From contig BOKW01000003.1 of assembly GCA_016861185.1 (NCBI GenBank), positions 372,001 to 436,000 on the forward strand: a stretch of DNA of 64,000 nt, in the 5' to 3' direction. Position numbers and translations under genes: made by a program. The stretch's first letter is position 1. The number at the start of each line of letters is the position of its first letter. This stretch comes from Betaproteobacteria bacterium (GTDB lineage Bacteria; Pseudomonadota; Gammaproteobacteria; Burkholderiales; Burkholderiaceae_F). The notes below the pieces were generated by a model. It saw nothing but the letters and a program-made list of their open reading frames with translations, was not told the DNA's origin and ran no database searches. Below, one piece after another: positions 48,168 through 56,945 of the stretch.

Positions 48168-48710
48168 TTAGAGCGCGTAGTCGTCGCCGAGCACGATGCG
48201 GCCGGCCGCGTCGCGCGCGAGCGGCACCCACGGCAGGTCGGTCACGCCGGGGTCGATGCCGGCCTGCTTCAGCAGCGTCGTCGCCTGCCCGCGATGGTGC
48301 GTCTGGTGGTTGAACATCTGTGCGACGCACAGCCACTTCGGCCGCGTGAAATCGCGTTTGGCCACGCCCGAGTACCAGGTGAAGTCGCCGGCCAGTTGCT
48401 CGCGGCTGACTTGCAGCGCCCACGCGGTGATGTCGGCGTCCATTTCGACGCGCGCGAGCCGCAGGCGGTCGAAGTCGTCGTACAGATCGACGCCGATCGC
48501 GCCGACTTCGTAGGTGCGCCCGTTGAAGCGGCCGAGCCAGACGCGGTCGGCCCACAGCAGATGGTTCAGCGTCGAATGCAGCGAGCGGAAGAACGCGCCG
48601 CGGTCGCGCTTGCGCTCCTCGTCGGAAAGCTGCGCGGCGCACGCGTACAGCTTCTCGTTCATCCACGCGTTGTACGCGGCGAAGGTCTGGCAGTACCCGG
48701 GATCGATCAT
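48168..48710 (-). CDS. DinB family protein
   Basis: 180 residues, four-helix DinB/YfiT-like putative metal enzyme (unrelated to DNA polymerase IV). Metal-ligand histidines: SLHSTLNHLLWADRVWLGRF (His45/His50) and the pair in MFNHQTHHRGQATTLLKQAG. Relatives are thiol transferases or of unknown function. ATG overlaps the ParA-like stop (4 bp), so it is at the 3' end of the btuBCD transcript direction. Confidence 0.88.
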   Translation of the reverse strand: MIDPGYCQTFAAYNAWMNEKLYACAAQLSDEERKRDRGAFFRSLHSTLNHLLWADRVWLGRFNGRTYEVGAIGVDLYDDFDRLRLARVEMDADITAWALQVSREQLAGDFTWYSGVAKRDFTRPKWLCVAQMFNHQTHHRGQATTLLKQAGIDPGVTDLPWVPLARDAAGRIVLGDDYAL

Positions 48711-49327
48711 CGTTCGGCCCATTCGGTCAACGCCTGCCATTGCGGCAGGTCCTTCTCGACGCGGCTCGGCGCGACGTCCCACAGCGTCAGCCCGTGCGCG
48801 GCAAGCTGCACGTAATTCTGCGTGTCGCGCAGGAAGCCGAGCACCGGCAGCCCGAGCCCCTCGACGAAGCGCTGCAGCTGTTCGGCCGCGCGCGTGCGCG
48901 CATCGACGCGTACGCCGAGCACGCCGACGCGGCCCGAGTCCTTCAGCATGCCGCGTTCGCCGAGCCGCGCGAGGAAAGCCTGCGTCGCATAGATGTCGAA
49001 CAGCGACGGCAGCAGCGGCACGATCACGCGATCCGCCGCGCGCAACGCCTCCTTCAGCCCGTGTCCGTGGATTCCGGCCGGCGAATCGAGCACGACGTGG
49101 GTCACGCCCTTCGGCGGCCGCGCGATCGCGTCGGCGTCGACCTCCCAAGTCTCGATCTTCGGCAGCACCGACGGCCGCAGCTTCAGCCACGCGCGTGCCG
49201 ACTGCTGGCGGTCCAGATCGCCCAGCATCGTGCGCCGTCCGCGCCGCGCGAAATAGCCCGCGAGATTGGTCGCGACGGTGCTCTTGCCGACGCCGCCTTT
49301 CGGATTGGCGATCAGGAAAACAGGCAT
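48707..49327 (-). CDS. ParA/MinD-like P-loop ATPase
   Basis: 206 residues. Deviant Walker A ANPKGGVGKSTVATNLAGYF (Lys10 and Lys15), Walker A' GDLDRQQSARAWLKLRP, and VVLDSPAGIHGHGLKEALR as Walker B region, as in short orphan ParA proteins without a DNA-binding N-terminus. Possible roles are positioning of a cellular cargo. No parB is near. It follows btuD by 79 bp and overlaps the DinB gene by four bases. Confidence 0.88.
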   Translation of the reverse strand: MPVFLIANPKGGVGKSTVATNLAGYFARRGRRTMLGDLDRQQSARAWLKLRPSVLPKIETWEVDADAIARPPKGVTHVVLDSPAGIHGHGLKEALRAADRVIVPLLPSLFDIYATQAFLARLGERGMLKDSGRVGVLGVRVDARTRAAEQLQRFVEGLGLPVLGFLRDTQNYVQLAAHGLTLWDVAPSRVEKDLPQWQALTEWAER

Positions 49328-49406
49328 GGTCTCCTCGCTGGGTTGCGCCCTGCCGTTCGCGCGGACGGGCGCCGAGAGCGCGGCGACTATACCGAACGCC
49401 GATGCG

Positions 49407-50165
49407 TCAATCCGGTCCGGCGACGAAGAACAGGCTGCGGCCGTCGGCCCGGACCACCTCGATGCGCGTCGCGAACAGCTCCGACAGCAGCTCCGGGCGC
49501 AGCGTCTCGCCCGCGGTGCCCGCGCGCCAGGCGCCGCGGCCCGACAGCAGCAGCGCGTGCGTCGCGAAGGCCGCCGCGGCGTTCACGTCGTGCATCGACG
49601 CGATCAAGGTGCGGTTCGCAAGCGGCGCGAGCCGCGCGAGCACGAGCGCCTGGTGCCGCGGGTCCTGGTGCGCGATCGGCTCGTCGAGCAGCACGAGCGG
49701 CGTGGCCTGCGCGATCGCGGTGACGATCGCCACGCGCTGGCGTTCGCCGCGCGAAAGCGTTCGCACGTCGCGTTCGGCCAGTTCGGCGCAGTCGAACGCC
49801 GCGAGCGCCTCGCGTGCGAGCCGCTCGCCGTCCGCATCGGCGCCGTCGTAGCGGTAGCGCGCGGTGAGGACCGTGTCGAGCGCGGTCGCGGCAAAAGGAT
49901 CGATCCAGCGGTCGGTCACGAGCGCGCGCCGCTCGGCCAGCGCGTCGATCCGCCAGTCGCCGATCGCGCGCCCTGCCAGTTCGATGCGACCCGCGTCGGC
50001 GCGCCGCACGCCGGCCAGCGCCAGCAGCAGCGTGGTCTTGCCGGCGCCGTTCGGACCGAGCACGGCCCAGCGCTCGCCCGCGTTCACCGCGAACGACAAG
50101 TCCACGACGAACTCGCGCGCGCCCGCGCGCAGCACGAGATCGTGACACTCGATCACGGCCGCCAC
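49407..50165 (-). CDS. btuD: cobalamin ABC importer ATPase BtuD
   Basis: 252 residues. Walker A VLGPNGAGKTTLLLALAGVR near residue 36, Q-loop RALVTDRWIDPF, signature LSRGERQRVAIVTAIAQ, Walker B TPLVLLDEPIAHQDP, switch His in IASMHDVNAAA. Shape is that of the BtuD/FhuC/FepC class. Two GTG starts are possible: 50165, or 50156, the latter giving a GTGA overlap with the btuC stop and MIECHDLVLRAG. Confidence 0.9.
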   Translation of the reverse strand: MAAVIECHDLVLRAGAREFVVDLSFAVNAGERWAVLGPNGAGKTTLLLALAGVRRADAGRIELAGRAIGDWRIDALAERRALVTDRWIDPFAATALDTVLTARYRYDGADADGERLAREALAAFDCAELAERDVRTLSRGERQRVAIVTAIAQATPLVLLDEPIAHQDPRHQALVLARLAPLANRTLIASMHDVNAAAAFATHALLLSGRGAWRAGTAGETLRPELLSELFATRIEVVRADGRSLFFVAGPD

Positions 50166-51172
50166 GCCCGCCTCAGCAGCCAGAGGAAGACCGGCACGCC
50201 GATGAACGCCGTCAGCACGCCGACCGGGAGCTGCACCGGTGCCGCGACCGTGCGCGCCGCGGTGTCGGCGGCGGCGACGAGCAGTCCGCCGGCGAGCGCC
50301 GCGCCCGGCAGCAGCACGCGCTGGTCGTTGCCGAGTGCCAGCCGTACGAGATGCGGTGCGACGAAGCCGACGAAGCCGACCGCGCCGGCCAGCGTCACCG
50401 CCGCGCCGGTGGCGATCGCCGCGACCAGCACCAGCGCGCGCCGCGTGCGCTCGACATCCACGCCCTGCGTGTACGCGAGCACGTCGCCGCGCAGCATCAG
50501 GTTCAGCGCGCGCGCGAGCTTCAGTGCGACCAACAGGCCGAGCGCGAGCAGTGCGAGCGCGACGAGCGCCATCCGCAGATCGGTCGCGCCCGCCAGATCG
50601 CCGAGCAGCCAGAACACCATCGTTCGCAATTGCGTATCGGTCGCCAGCGTCAACGCGAGGCTCAGGATCGCCGCGGCGAACGCGGCGACCATCACGCCGG
50701 TCAGCAGCACGCCGGTCGTCGAGGATTCGCCGTGCAGCGCGTCGCGCGAGAAGAATGCGCGCCGCGCGAGCAGGAAAAGCAGCGCGAGCGTGGCGAGCGC
50801 GCCCGCCGCGCTCGCCGCCTGCACGACCGCGACGCCCGCGCCCGCCGCGAGCGCCGCCAACGCGGCCACCGCAGCGCCTCCCGAGATGCCGAGCACGTAC
50901 GGATCGGCGAGCGGGTTGCGCAGCAGCGCCTGCAGGATCGCGCCCGCGAGCGCGAGCAGTCCGCCGACCGCAAAGGCCGACAGCGCACGCGGCAGCCGCA
51001 GATCGAGCACGACCGCGGCGAGCGGCGAGGACCGGTCGCCGGCCAGCGCGGCGAGCACGTCGGCCGCCGGCGCATCGAAGCTGCCGATGAACAGCGCCGC
51101 GACGACGACGCCCGCCGCCGCGGCCGCGAGCGCGAGCAGCACTGCCGACGAATGCGGTGCACCCCGGAGCAT
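50153..51172 (-). CDS. btuC: cobalamin ABC importer permease BtuC
   Basis: 339 residues, about ten TM helices, FecCD/BtuC family: RLPRALSAFAVGGLLALAGA, LQALLRNPLADPYVLGISGG (hallmark NPLA-P--LG-S-GA), FWLLGDLAG, GAVGFVGFVAPHLVRLALGN and LPVGVLTAFIGVPVFLWLLR. Two copies form the channel with BtuD. Starts 2 bp after the btuB stop. Confidence 0.92.
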   Translation of the reverse strand: MLRGAPHSSAVLLALAAAAAGVVVAALFIGSFDAPAADVLAALAGDRSSPLAAVVLDLRLPRALSAFAVGGLLALAGAILQALLRNPLADPYVLGISGGAAVAALAALAAGAGVAVVQAASAAGALATLALLFLLARRAFFSRDALHGESSTTGVLLTGVMVAAFAAAILSLALTLATDTQLRTMVFWLLGDLAGATDLRMALVALALLALGLLVALKLARALNLMLRGDVLAYTQGVDVERTRRALVLVAAIATGAAVTLAGAVGFVGFVAPHLVRLALGNDQRVLLPGAALAGGLLVAAADTAARTVAAPVQLPVGVLTAFIGVPVFLWLLRRAWRP

Positions 51173-51174
51173 CG

Positions 51175-53064
51175 CTACAGCCGCACCTCGATGCCGGCGA
51201 ACGCGGCGCGCCGCTGCGTGTTGTAGCCGTCGACGGTTTCGTAGTCGGCGTCGGTCAGGTTTTCGACGCGCAGCTTCAGCTTCACCGCGGGCGTCACGCG
51301 CCACGCCGCGGTCGCGCGCGCGAGCGTGTACGCGGCAAGACGCGTGCGCGCGAAGGTGTTGAGGTCGCTGTCGTAGCGGGCGCCGACGCGACCGACCTCG
51401 GCGCCGAGCGTCCACGCGCCGAAGTCGCGATACGCGCCGAGGTTCACCGTGTAAGGCGCGCGCCGCAGCAGCCGCTCGCCGGTGTCCGCATCGACCGGGC
51501 GCGACAGGCTCGCGTTCGCGTCGAGGCGGATACCGCGCCAGATCGCCGCCGCGGCAAGCTCGATCCCTTCGGTCTGCGCGCGCGCGACGTTCTCCGCGCG
51601 GTTGGCTGCCGTGCTGAAAACGACCAGATCGCGCGTGCGCGTCCGATAGACCGACGCGCGCAGCGCCGTGTCGCCGAGCGCGTAGCGCAGCCCCGCCTCG
51701 ACGCTGCGTGCCTTTTCCGGCCGCAGGTCCGGATTGCCGAAGAACGGGAAGTGCAGATCGTTGAAGCTCGGCGCGCGAAACGCGCTCGAGACCTGCAGCG
51801 TGGCGCGCAGCGCCGGGGTCAGCGCATAGCCGTAGGCGACGAGCCCCGTCGTCGCCGTGCCGACGTCCGAATAGTCGTCGTGCCGCACGTTGACCTGCAC
51901 CTGCTGCGCGCCGGCCGCGGCGTTGACGCCGAACCAGCCGGACGCGACGCGCCGCTCGAACGAGGTGAGCACGCGCGCGAACGTCGGGTCGTACGCCGTC
52001 GATGCGCCGCGCTGCTCGAGGTATTCGAGCGCGAGCGAAGCGGTGACCGTCTCGGCGACGGCGACGTCGTTCTGCCAGGCGAGCTGGCGGTTGCGCGCGC
52101 GGAACTCGCCGTTGTTGAACGAAAACGGATCGCTCGCGGTGTTGCGGCTCTCGTCGCGCGACTCGCCGGCCGCAAGCCGCGCCGCCCAGCGTTCGCCGAG
52201 CGCGCCGCGCAGATGCGCCTGCCACGCGGTCAGCTCCGAGCGCTCGACGTGCGTTGCGGCCTGACCGTCGGCAGTGCTGTCGAAGTCCGTGTCGTTGCGG
52301 CTCGTCCAGGCGCTCGCCCCGACTTCGGCAGCGCCGAACGAACGGCTCGCGCGCAACGCCGCCGAGCGGTTGCGCGTGCCGTCGAGATCCGGATTGGCAC
52401 CCGGTGCGAACGGCCCGGGAATCACCTGCGCGGTGTCGATCGCCGAAAACGGCCGGCTGCGGCGCGTGCCGACGGTCGCCGCGAGCCGCGCGCCTTCGCC
52501 GACCCACGTCGCCGATCCGCTCGCCGCGCGTGTGCGCCCGCTGCCCGCCTCCGCATCGAAGGCCGCGCCGGTGCGCGCGCCGCCGCGCGTGAAGATCTGC
52601 ACGACGCCGCCGATCGCCTCCGAGCCGTACAGGCTCGACAGGTTGCCGCGGACGATCTCGATGCGCTCGACCGCATCGAGCGCGATGCCGCCGAGCGCCG
52701 CCGCCCCGCCGACGGCGGTGTTCAGCCGCACGCCGTCGACGAGCACCAGCACCTGGCTCGAGTTCGCACCGCGGGCGAACAGCGACGCCTGTCCCCCTGC
52801 GCCGCCGGCACGCGCGAACTCGATGCCTGCCTGACGGCTCAGCAGTTCGACCAGATCGGTCGCCTGCCGCTGTTCGATTTCACTGCGCTGGATCACGGTG
52901 ACGCTCGGCAGCGCGTCGCGCAGGCGCTGCTCGGTGCGCGCGGCGGTGACGACGACGGTTTCGAGTTGCTGCGGCTGGATCTGCGCCGACGCGGCGCTGC
53001 AGACGAGCAGGAACAGGCCGGCCGACGCAAGCACGCGTCGCCGCGAAAGGAAGTGCAGGAACAT
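51175..53064 (-). CDS. btuB: TonB-dependent cobalamin receptor BtuB
   Basis: 629 residues with signal peptide (MFLHFLSRRRVLASAGLFLL...AASA). N-terminal TonB box region ETVVVTAARTEQRLRDALPS, plug domain (VTVIQRSEIEQRQATDLVEL, VLVLVDGVRLNT, GVVQIFTRGG) and a beta-barrel ending in YNTQRRAAFAGIEVRL, with a terminal aromatic-poor but typical strand. Start at 53064 with a GAGGTC ribosome-binding site. Controlled by the cobalamin riboswitch in its leader. Needs TonB-ExbBD for energy; exbBD are 4 kb away. Confidence 0.93.
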   Translation of the reverse strand: MFLHFLSRRRVLASAGLFLLVCSAASAQIQPQQLETVVVTAARTEQRLRDALPSVTVIQRSEIEQRQATDLVELLSRQAGIEFARAGGAGGQASLFARGANSSQVLVLVDGVRLNTAVGGAAALGGIALDAVERIEIVRGNLSSLYGSEAIGGVVQIFTRGGARTGAAFDAEAGSGRTRAASGSATWVGEGARLAATVGTRRSRPFSAIDTAQVIPGPFAPGANPDLDGTRNRSAALRASRSFGAAEVGASAWTSRNDTDFDSTADGQAATHVERSELTAWQAHLRGALGERWAARLAAGESRDESRNTASDPFSFNNGEFRARNRQLAWQNDVAVAETVTASLALEYLEQRGASTAYDPTFARVLTSFERRVASGWFGVNAAAGAQQVQVNVRHDDYSDVGTATTGLVAYGYALTPALRATLQVSSAFRAPSFNDLHFPFFGNPDLRPEKARSVEAGLRYALGDTALRASVYRTRTRDLVVFSTAANRAENVARAQTEGIELAAAAIWRGIRLDANASLSRPVDADTGERLLRRAPYTVNLGAYRDFGAWTLGAEVGRVGARYDSDLNTFARTRLAAYTLARATAAWRVTPAVKLKLRVENLTDADYETVDGYNTQRRAAFAGIEVRL

Positions 53065-53244
53065 GAAGACCTCGCGCGAGTGCCGGCCCACCGCCGGCGT
53101 TGTCGTACGGATCTGCGCGAGGAATCGAGAACCGGAGCCGCGCCGCTCACTCGACTACACGGCGCTCGCGGCCCGCATCCGCCGCCTCCCCGCGGCAGGC
53201 CCACCCCGCGCGCCCGTGCCGCTGCGTAACGGCGCGATGCGCGC

Positions 53245-53462
53245 GGCCGTCGGCCGGTCTCCGGGCTGCAGGTCCGCTGTCGCGCCTTCCCGCGTCCGCC
53301 CTCTGATCGAGCGTCGACGCAGTGGCCAGTGCGACAGGTGCCGAGTTCGACTCGGAGCCTGCTTACCGTTGCGGGGGCAGCACAGGTTCGGGCGTCGTTC
53401 GCACGCGCGCCCTCCTGTTTCCCGTTTCACCGGCGGATCGCTCCGCCGGCACCGAAGGCGGC
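53245..53462 (-). promoter_or_regulatory. cobalamin (B12) riboswitch
   Basis: Read on the minus strand the leader contains, in order, GGTGCCGGCGGAGCG, AACGGGAAACAGG, TGCTGCCCCCGCAACGGTAA, the B12 box GCCACTG (53320-53326), GGGAAGGCG and AGCCCGGAGACCGGCC (53252-53267). This is the canonical adenosylcobalamin aptamer sequence. The remaining 180 bp to btuB would hold the expression platform. High cobalamin should shut off btuB and following genes. Confidence 0.95.
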
Positions 53463-53503
53463 GCGAGTCTAGCACCGGCGAACGCGGTGCTACCATCGCC
53501 GCC

Positions 53504-53719
53504 ATGCAGGAGGAACTCGACGCGCTGACCGCGAAGCTCACCGAACTCGCGGGCCGCGTGCGCGCGTTGCGCGAGGAGAACCAGCAGCTTCGCGCGCAGA
53601 TCCACGCCGCGTCGAACGAGCTCGAGCAGATGCGCAGCCGCGTGGCGAACGCGATGCAGCGGATCGACGCGCTGATCGAGCGATTGCCGGCGGAGGCGCC
53701 GGCGAACGCGCAGGAGTGA
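53504..53719 (+). CDS. zapB: short coiled-coil protein, ZapB/DUF904-like
   Basis: 71 residues, coiled coil almost throughout (MQEELDALTAKLTELAGRVR, ALREENQQLRAQIHAASNEL). It fits the ZapB/SlyX-like class that organises the Z-ring, and its place 3 bp before zapA is the standard one in betaproteobacteria. Divergent from the B12 riboswitch. A sequence-level assignment to ZapB itself is weaker than the context. Confidence 0.75.
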   Translation: MQEELDALTAKLTELAGRVRALREENQQLRAQIHAASNELEQMRSRVANAMQRIDALIERLPAEAPANAQE

Positions 53720-53722
53720 TCC

Positions 53723-54031
53723 GTGCCCGCCGAGACGCTGACGCTGACGATCCTCGGCCGCGAATACCGCGTCGCGTGCGCGCCGGAGGAAAAGGACGAC
53801 CTGCTGCGCTGCGCGCGCTACCTCGACCAGAAGATGGCCGCGATCCGCGACAGCGGCAAGGTGATGGGCGCCGACCGCGTGGCGGTGATGGCCGCGCTGC
53901 AGATCACGCAGGAGCTGTTCAACGCGAAGACCGGCGACGGCATCGCACTCGGCGACGTGCGCCGCCGGCTGCGCGAGCTGAACGCGCTCGCCGACGAAAT
54001 GCTCGCTCCGCAGGAGAAGCTTTTTCCCTGA
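53723..54031 (+). CDS. zapA: cell division protein ZapA
   Basis: 102 residues. The N-terminal globular domain is TLTLTILGREYRVACAPEEK followed by DDLLRCARYLDQKMAAIRDS; the C-terminal coiled coil has GADRVAVMAALQITQELFNA. Bundles FtsZ filaments. GTG start. zapB, zapA and 6S RNA form the usual unit. Confidence 0.92.
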   Translation: MPAETLTLTILGREYRVACAPEEKDDLLRCARYLDQKMAAIRDSGKVMGADRVAVMAALQITQELFNAKTGDGIALGDVRRRLRELNALADEMLAPQEKLFP

Positions 54032-54043
54032 ATCGCGCCGCCT

Positions 54044-54083
54044 GCTCCCCTCCCTGCAGGAAGGGACCAAGGGGAGGGGAGGC
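54044..54083. repeat. CTCCCCTCCCT palindrome after zapA
   Basis: CTCCCCTCCCTGCAGGAAGG then GACCAAGGGGAGGGGAG: inverted arms around a short loop, 13 bp after the zapA stop. It may end the zapBA transcript. Related in style, not clearly in sequence, to the metG arms. Confidence 0.6.
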
Positions 54084-54124
54084 CCATCAGGCGCAAAGCG
54101 CGAGCGTTGCAGGATGAGGCGAGT

Positions 54125-54130
54125 TAAACT
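54125..54130 (+). promoter_or_regulatory. probable -10 element of 6S RNA
   Basis: TAAACT about 7 bp before the expected 5' end of 6S RNA. No good -35 at 17 bp is visible. The same TTAAACT string occurs upstream of metG. Confidence 0.45.
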
Positions 54131-54135
54131 CCGCT

Positions 54136-54312
54136 CACCCTGCGGTGCTCGCGCAAAGGCCTTTAGTTCCTTGAACCGATGCGCAATGCGCTAGGTTGCC
54201 GCGCTCGCGTCGTGGTGCGATCGGCACGCGTCTGCTGAACCTAAACGCCGCGGACGGCGACCACCCTGAACCGATGGTTCAGGACACAGGCCGGGCGGCA
54301 CGCGCGGGGATT
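54136..54312 (+). ncRNA. ssrS: 6S RNA
   Basis: Conserved betaproteobacterial 6S sequence elements appear in order: CCTGCGGTGCTCGCG at the 5' end, GTTCCTTGAACCGATGCG, TAGGTTGCCGCGCTCGCGTC, GTCTGCTGAACCTAAACGCC, GGCGACCACCCTGAACC, and CAGGCCGGGCGGCA at the 3' end pairing with the 5' end. It mimics an open promoter and sequesters sigma-70 RNA polymerase in stationary phase. Ends are estimated. A strong terminator follows and zapA precedes, the expected context. Confidence 0.9.
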
Positions 54313-54326
54313 CATTCGCTCGAGGA

Positions 54327-54361
54327 GCGCGGTCCGGCGACGCCGGACCGCGCCCTTTTTT
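54327..54361 (+). terminator. rho-independent terminator of 6S RNA
   Basis: Perfect inverted repeat GCGCGGTCCGGCG / CGCCGGACCGCGC followed by a run of seven T. The run ends 13 bp before the EVE gene start. Confidence 0.9.
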
Positions 54362-54374
54362 TGGCCCGCTGCCG

Positions 54375-54842
54375 ATGCGTTACTGGCTGATGAAGTCCGA
54401 GCCCGACGAGTGCTCGATCGACGACGCGCTCGCCGCACCCGGCGGCATCGTTCCGTGGACCGGCGTTCGCAACTACCAGGCGCGCAACTACATGCGCGAC
54501 GAGATGCGGATCGGCGACGGCGTGCTCTTCTACCACTCCAGCTGCGACGAGCCCGGCATCGCCGGCCTCGCCGAAGTCGCGAGCGGCCCCTACCCGGACC
54601 CGACGCAGTTCGACCGCGCCAGCGAATACTTCGATGCCGCGTCGAAGCGCGAGGCGCCGCGCTGGATGCTCGTCGACATCCGCGCGCTGAAGAAGACGCG
54701 GCTCGTGCCGCTCGCCGAGCTGCGCGCGCACCGCGAACTCGCGAACATGGCGGTACTGCGCCGGGGCAACCGGCTGTCGATCACGCCGGTCACGGCCGAC
54801 GAGTGGCGCTTCATCACGCGCACGCTGTTGAAAGGCGCCTGA
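54375..54842 (+). CDS. EVE domain protein (YTH-like, modified-base reader fold)
   Basis: 155 residues, one EVE domain: MRYWLMKSEPDECSIDDALA, VPWTGVRNYQARNYMRDEMR, GDGVLFYHSSCDEPGIAGLA, then the aromatic/basic C-terminal part. The PUA-like EVE fold binds modified bases in several prokaryotic restriction proteins, but free-standing copies beside 6S RNA are a general proteobacterial feature. Stop overlaps the next ATG (TGATG). Confidence 0.92.
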   Translation: MRYWLMKSEPDECSIDDALAAPGGIVPWTGVRNYQARNYMRDEMRIGDGVLFYHSSCDEPGIAGLAEVASGPYPDPTQFDRASEYFDAASKREAPRWMLVDIRALKKTRLVPLAELRAHRELANMAVLRRGNRLSITPVTADEWRFITRTLLKGA

Positions 54843-55660
54843 TGGACTGGACCTTCGTCGCACTGCTGCTCGTCGTCGGCGCGGCCGTGGGCTTTGCGGC
54901 GGGGCTGCTGGGCATCGGCGGCGGCATGCTGCTGGTGCCCTTCCTCACGATGATCCTGACGGCGCAGCAGGTGCCGCTGGACCACGTGGTGCACGTGGCG
55001 ATCGCCACTTCGCTCGCGACGATCCTGTTCACGTCGGTTTCGTCGGTGCGCGCGCATCACCGCAGAGGCGCGGTGCTGTGGCCGGTCGTCAGGTCTTTCG
55101 CGCCGGGCATTCTGGTCGGATCGCTCGCCGGCGCGCAGATCGCGGGCCGGCTGCCGACGACTTGGCTCGCCCTCGGTTTCGCGGCCTTCGTCGGCTTTTC
55201 CGCGACCCAGATGCTGCTCGATCGCAAGCCCAAACCGCAGCGCGAGTTACCGAAGCCGGCCGGCATGTTCGGCGCGGGCGGCGTGATCGGATTGCTGTCG
55301 AGCTTCGTCGGCGCCGGCGGCGGCTTCATTTCGGTGCCCTTCATGGTCTGGTGCAACGTGCGCATCCAGAACGCGGTGGCGACTTCGGCCGCTCTCGGTT
55401 TTCCGATCGCCGCCGCAGGAACCGTCGGTTACGTCATCGCCGGCATGCAGACGAGCGGGCTGCCGAGGGGCAGCATCGGCTTCATCTACCTGCCCGCGCT
55501 GGTATCGGTGGCGGCGACGAGCGTGCTGACCGCACCGCTCGGCGCGCGCGTGGCGCATGCGCTGGACACCAAACCGCTGAAGCGGATCTTCGCGCTGATG
55601 CTGTACGCGCTGGCCGGCTACATGCTCTACAAGGCGCTGCGCGCGTTCGGCGTGGCCTGA
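54842..55660 (+). CDS. TSUP (TauE/SafE) family membrane permease
   Basis: 272 residues, about eight TM helices with duplicated motifs GFAAGLLGIGGGMLLVPFLT (near residue 20) and GLLSSFVGAGGGFISVPFMV (near 150). Same superfamily as the protein at 25.3 kb but with different spacing, so not a recent duplicate. Translationally coupled to the EVE gene by a one-base overlap. Substrate unknown. Confidence 0.9.
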   Translation: MDWTFVALLLVVGAAVGFAAGLLGIGGGMLLVPFLTMILTAQQVPLDHVVHVAIATSLATILFTSVSSVRAHHRRGAVLWPVVRSFAPGILVGSLAGAQIAGRLPTTWLALGFAAFVGFSATQMLLDRKPKPQRELPKPAGMFGAGGVIGLLSSFVGAGGGFISVPFMVWCNVRIQNAVATSAALGFPIAAAGTVGYVIAGMQTSGLPRGSIGFIYLPALVSVAATSVLTAPLGARVAHALDTKPLKRIFALMLYALAGYMLYKALRAFGVA

Positions 55661-55670
55661 GTCGACGCGT

Positions 55671-56858
55671 TCAACGGGCTGCCGATCCGCCCGGGTGCCG
55701 GCGATCGAGCGCCGCGCGCAGCACGACCGCCAGCACGCCGGCGATCACGGCGTGGCCGAGCGGCACGAAACGCCCTTCCGCGTGCAACGCCGCCGCCCAG
55801 ACGAATGCCGCGAGCGCGCCGACGAAGAGCGCCGACCAGCGCAGCATCGCGTTTGCCGGTGCCGCCGTCAGCGCGAAAGCGAACGCCAGCGCGACCGGGA
55901 TCCAGCCCGCGGCCGGCCGAACGAGTCCTGCGCCGACGAGCGAACGCAGCGCCTGCGCGTGCGCGACGACGCGCGGCGCTCGTCTCCCCGGCTCCCAGTT
56001 CGCAAGCGGCAGCGGAAGCTCGACACGTTGCGCGCCGGGCAACAGGTCGCCAACGAGCACGATGCGGTCGCCGAACACCGCGCGCAGCCGCTCCGCATCT
56101 CCGGTCCGATGCCAGCGCGCGGCGTATTCGAGCGGCACGTAAGCGAAGGGCGCGCCGCGCGTGAAGTCGATCCAGCCGTCGGCCGCGTCCGCGCGGCCGA
56201 GCCGGCGCGCGACCGCCTCGACGACGGTCGGCAGTGCTCCGACACGTGCGGGCGCGCGGCGGGCAACGCCGTCGACATCGATCGCGTCGAGCGGGGTACC
56301 TAACACCGGCGAGGCGCCGTGGCGCGCAGCCTCGAGCAGATCGTCCGGCGGAGGCAGGAATCGCCCCGACGCGTCGCGTTCCGCGACCAGCACCACCGGC
56401 GCTTCCGCGCTTGCCTGCGCGATGCCGTCGAGCAGTGCGCTGCGTGCGTCGGCACCGTACGCAGACGGCGCCAGATCGATCACGATGACGCGCGGGCCGG
56501 CCGACGCGATGCCGGCCAGCGCGGCGCCCAGCGCTTCGACCGCGCGCCGATCGGCAAGTCGCGTTGCGCCGATCGCGTGCAGGCTCGCGGCGTCGATGCC
56601 GACGATCGCGATGTCGGGCTCGAAGCGAAACGTTTCGGGCGCACCGCGCAAGCGGATCCAGCGCACCTGCACGTCGAAGGCCAATGCATCGACGTGCGCC
56701 GCCCAGCGCGACGTCCAGGGCAGGGCCGCGAGCGCCGCCGTCAACGCGAGCGCGCCGCAAGCCGCCGCTGCGCCGGTCCACGGGCGCGCGCGGCGTACGG
56801 CCGCTCCGTCGAATCGCACCACGCTGCGCCCTCCGTGTCTGCGCGAGCCGGCGGCCAT
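55671..56858 (-). CDS. CHASE2 domain membrane protein without an output domain
   Basis: 395 residues. N-terminal TM (~33-55), then an extracytoplasmic CHASE2 domain (~60-290: IAIVGIDAASLHAIGATRLA, PRVIVIDLAPSAYGADARSA, GDRIVLVGDLLPGAQRVELP), ending in three TM helices (~300-390). CHASE2 proteins normally continue into an adenylate cyclase, GGDEF or kinase domain; here the protein stops with RRHPGGSAAR just after the last helix. Start at 56858 or 56876. Divergent (87 bp) from a Crp/Fnr-type regulator, so the two may form one sensing pair. Confidence 0.82.
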   Translation of the reverse strand: MAAGSRRHGGRSVVRFDGAAVRRARPWTGAAAACGALALTAALAALPWTSRWAAHVDALAFDVQVRWIRLRGAPETFRFEPDIAIVGIDAASLHAIGATRLADRRAVEALGAALAGIASAGPRVIVIDLAPSAYGADARSALLDGIAQASAEAPVVLVAERDASGRFLPPPDDLLEAARHGASPVLGTPLDAIDVDGVARRAPARVGALPTVVEAVARRLGRADAADGWIDFTRGAPFAYVPLEYAARWHRTGDAERLRAVFGDRIVLVGDLLPGAQRVELPLPLANWEPGRRAPRVVAHAQALRSLVGAGLVRPAAGWIPVALAFAFALTAAPANAMLRWSALFVGALAAFVWAAALHAEGRFVPLGHAVIAGVLAVVLRAALDRRHPGGSAAR

Positions 56859-56945
56859 TTTGGCACCGCGCCGCATGCGCGGGCTTGCCTCGCGCACGCG
56901 GCCACGGATAATGCCGGCACGAACGACGACGAGGCGGGGGTCGAG

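Noticed and set aside
51173-52507. Minus-strand open frame extending the BtuC gene upstream to 784 residues
   Set aside because: The extension is btuB read in another frame. BtuC begins at 51172 with a normal N-terminal helix.
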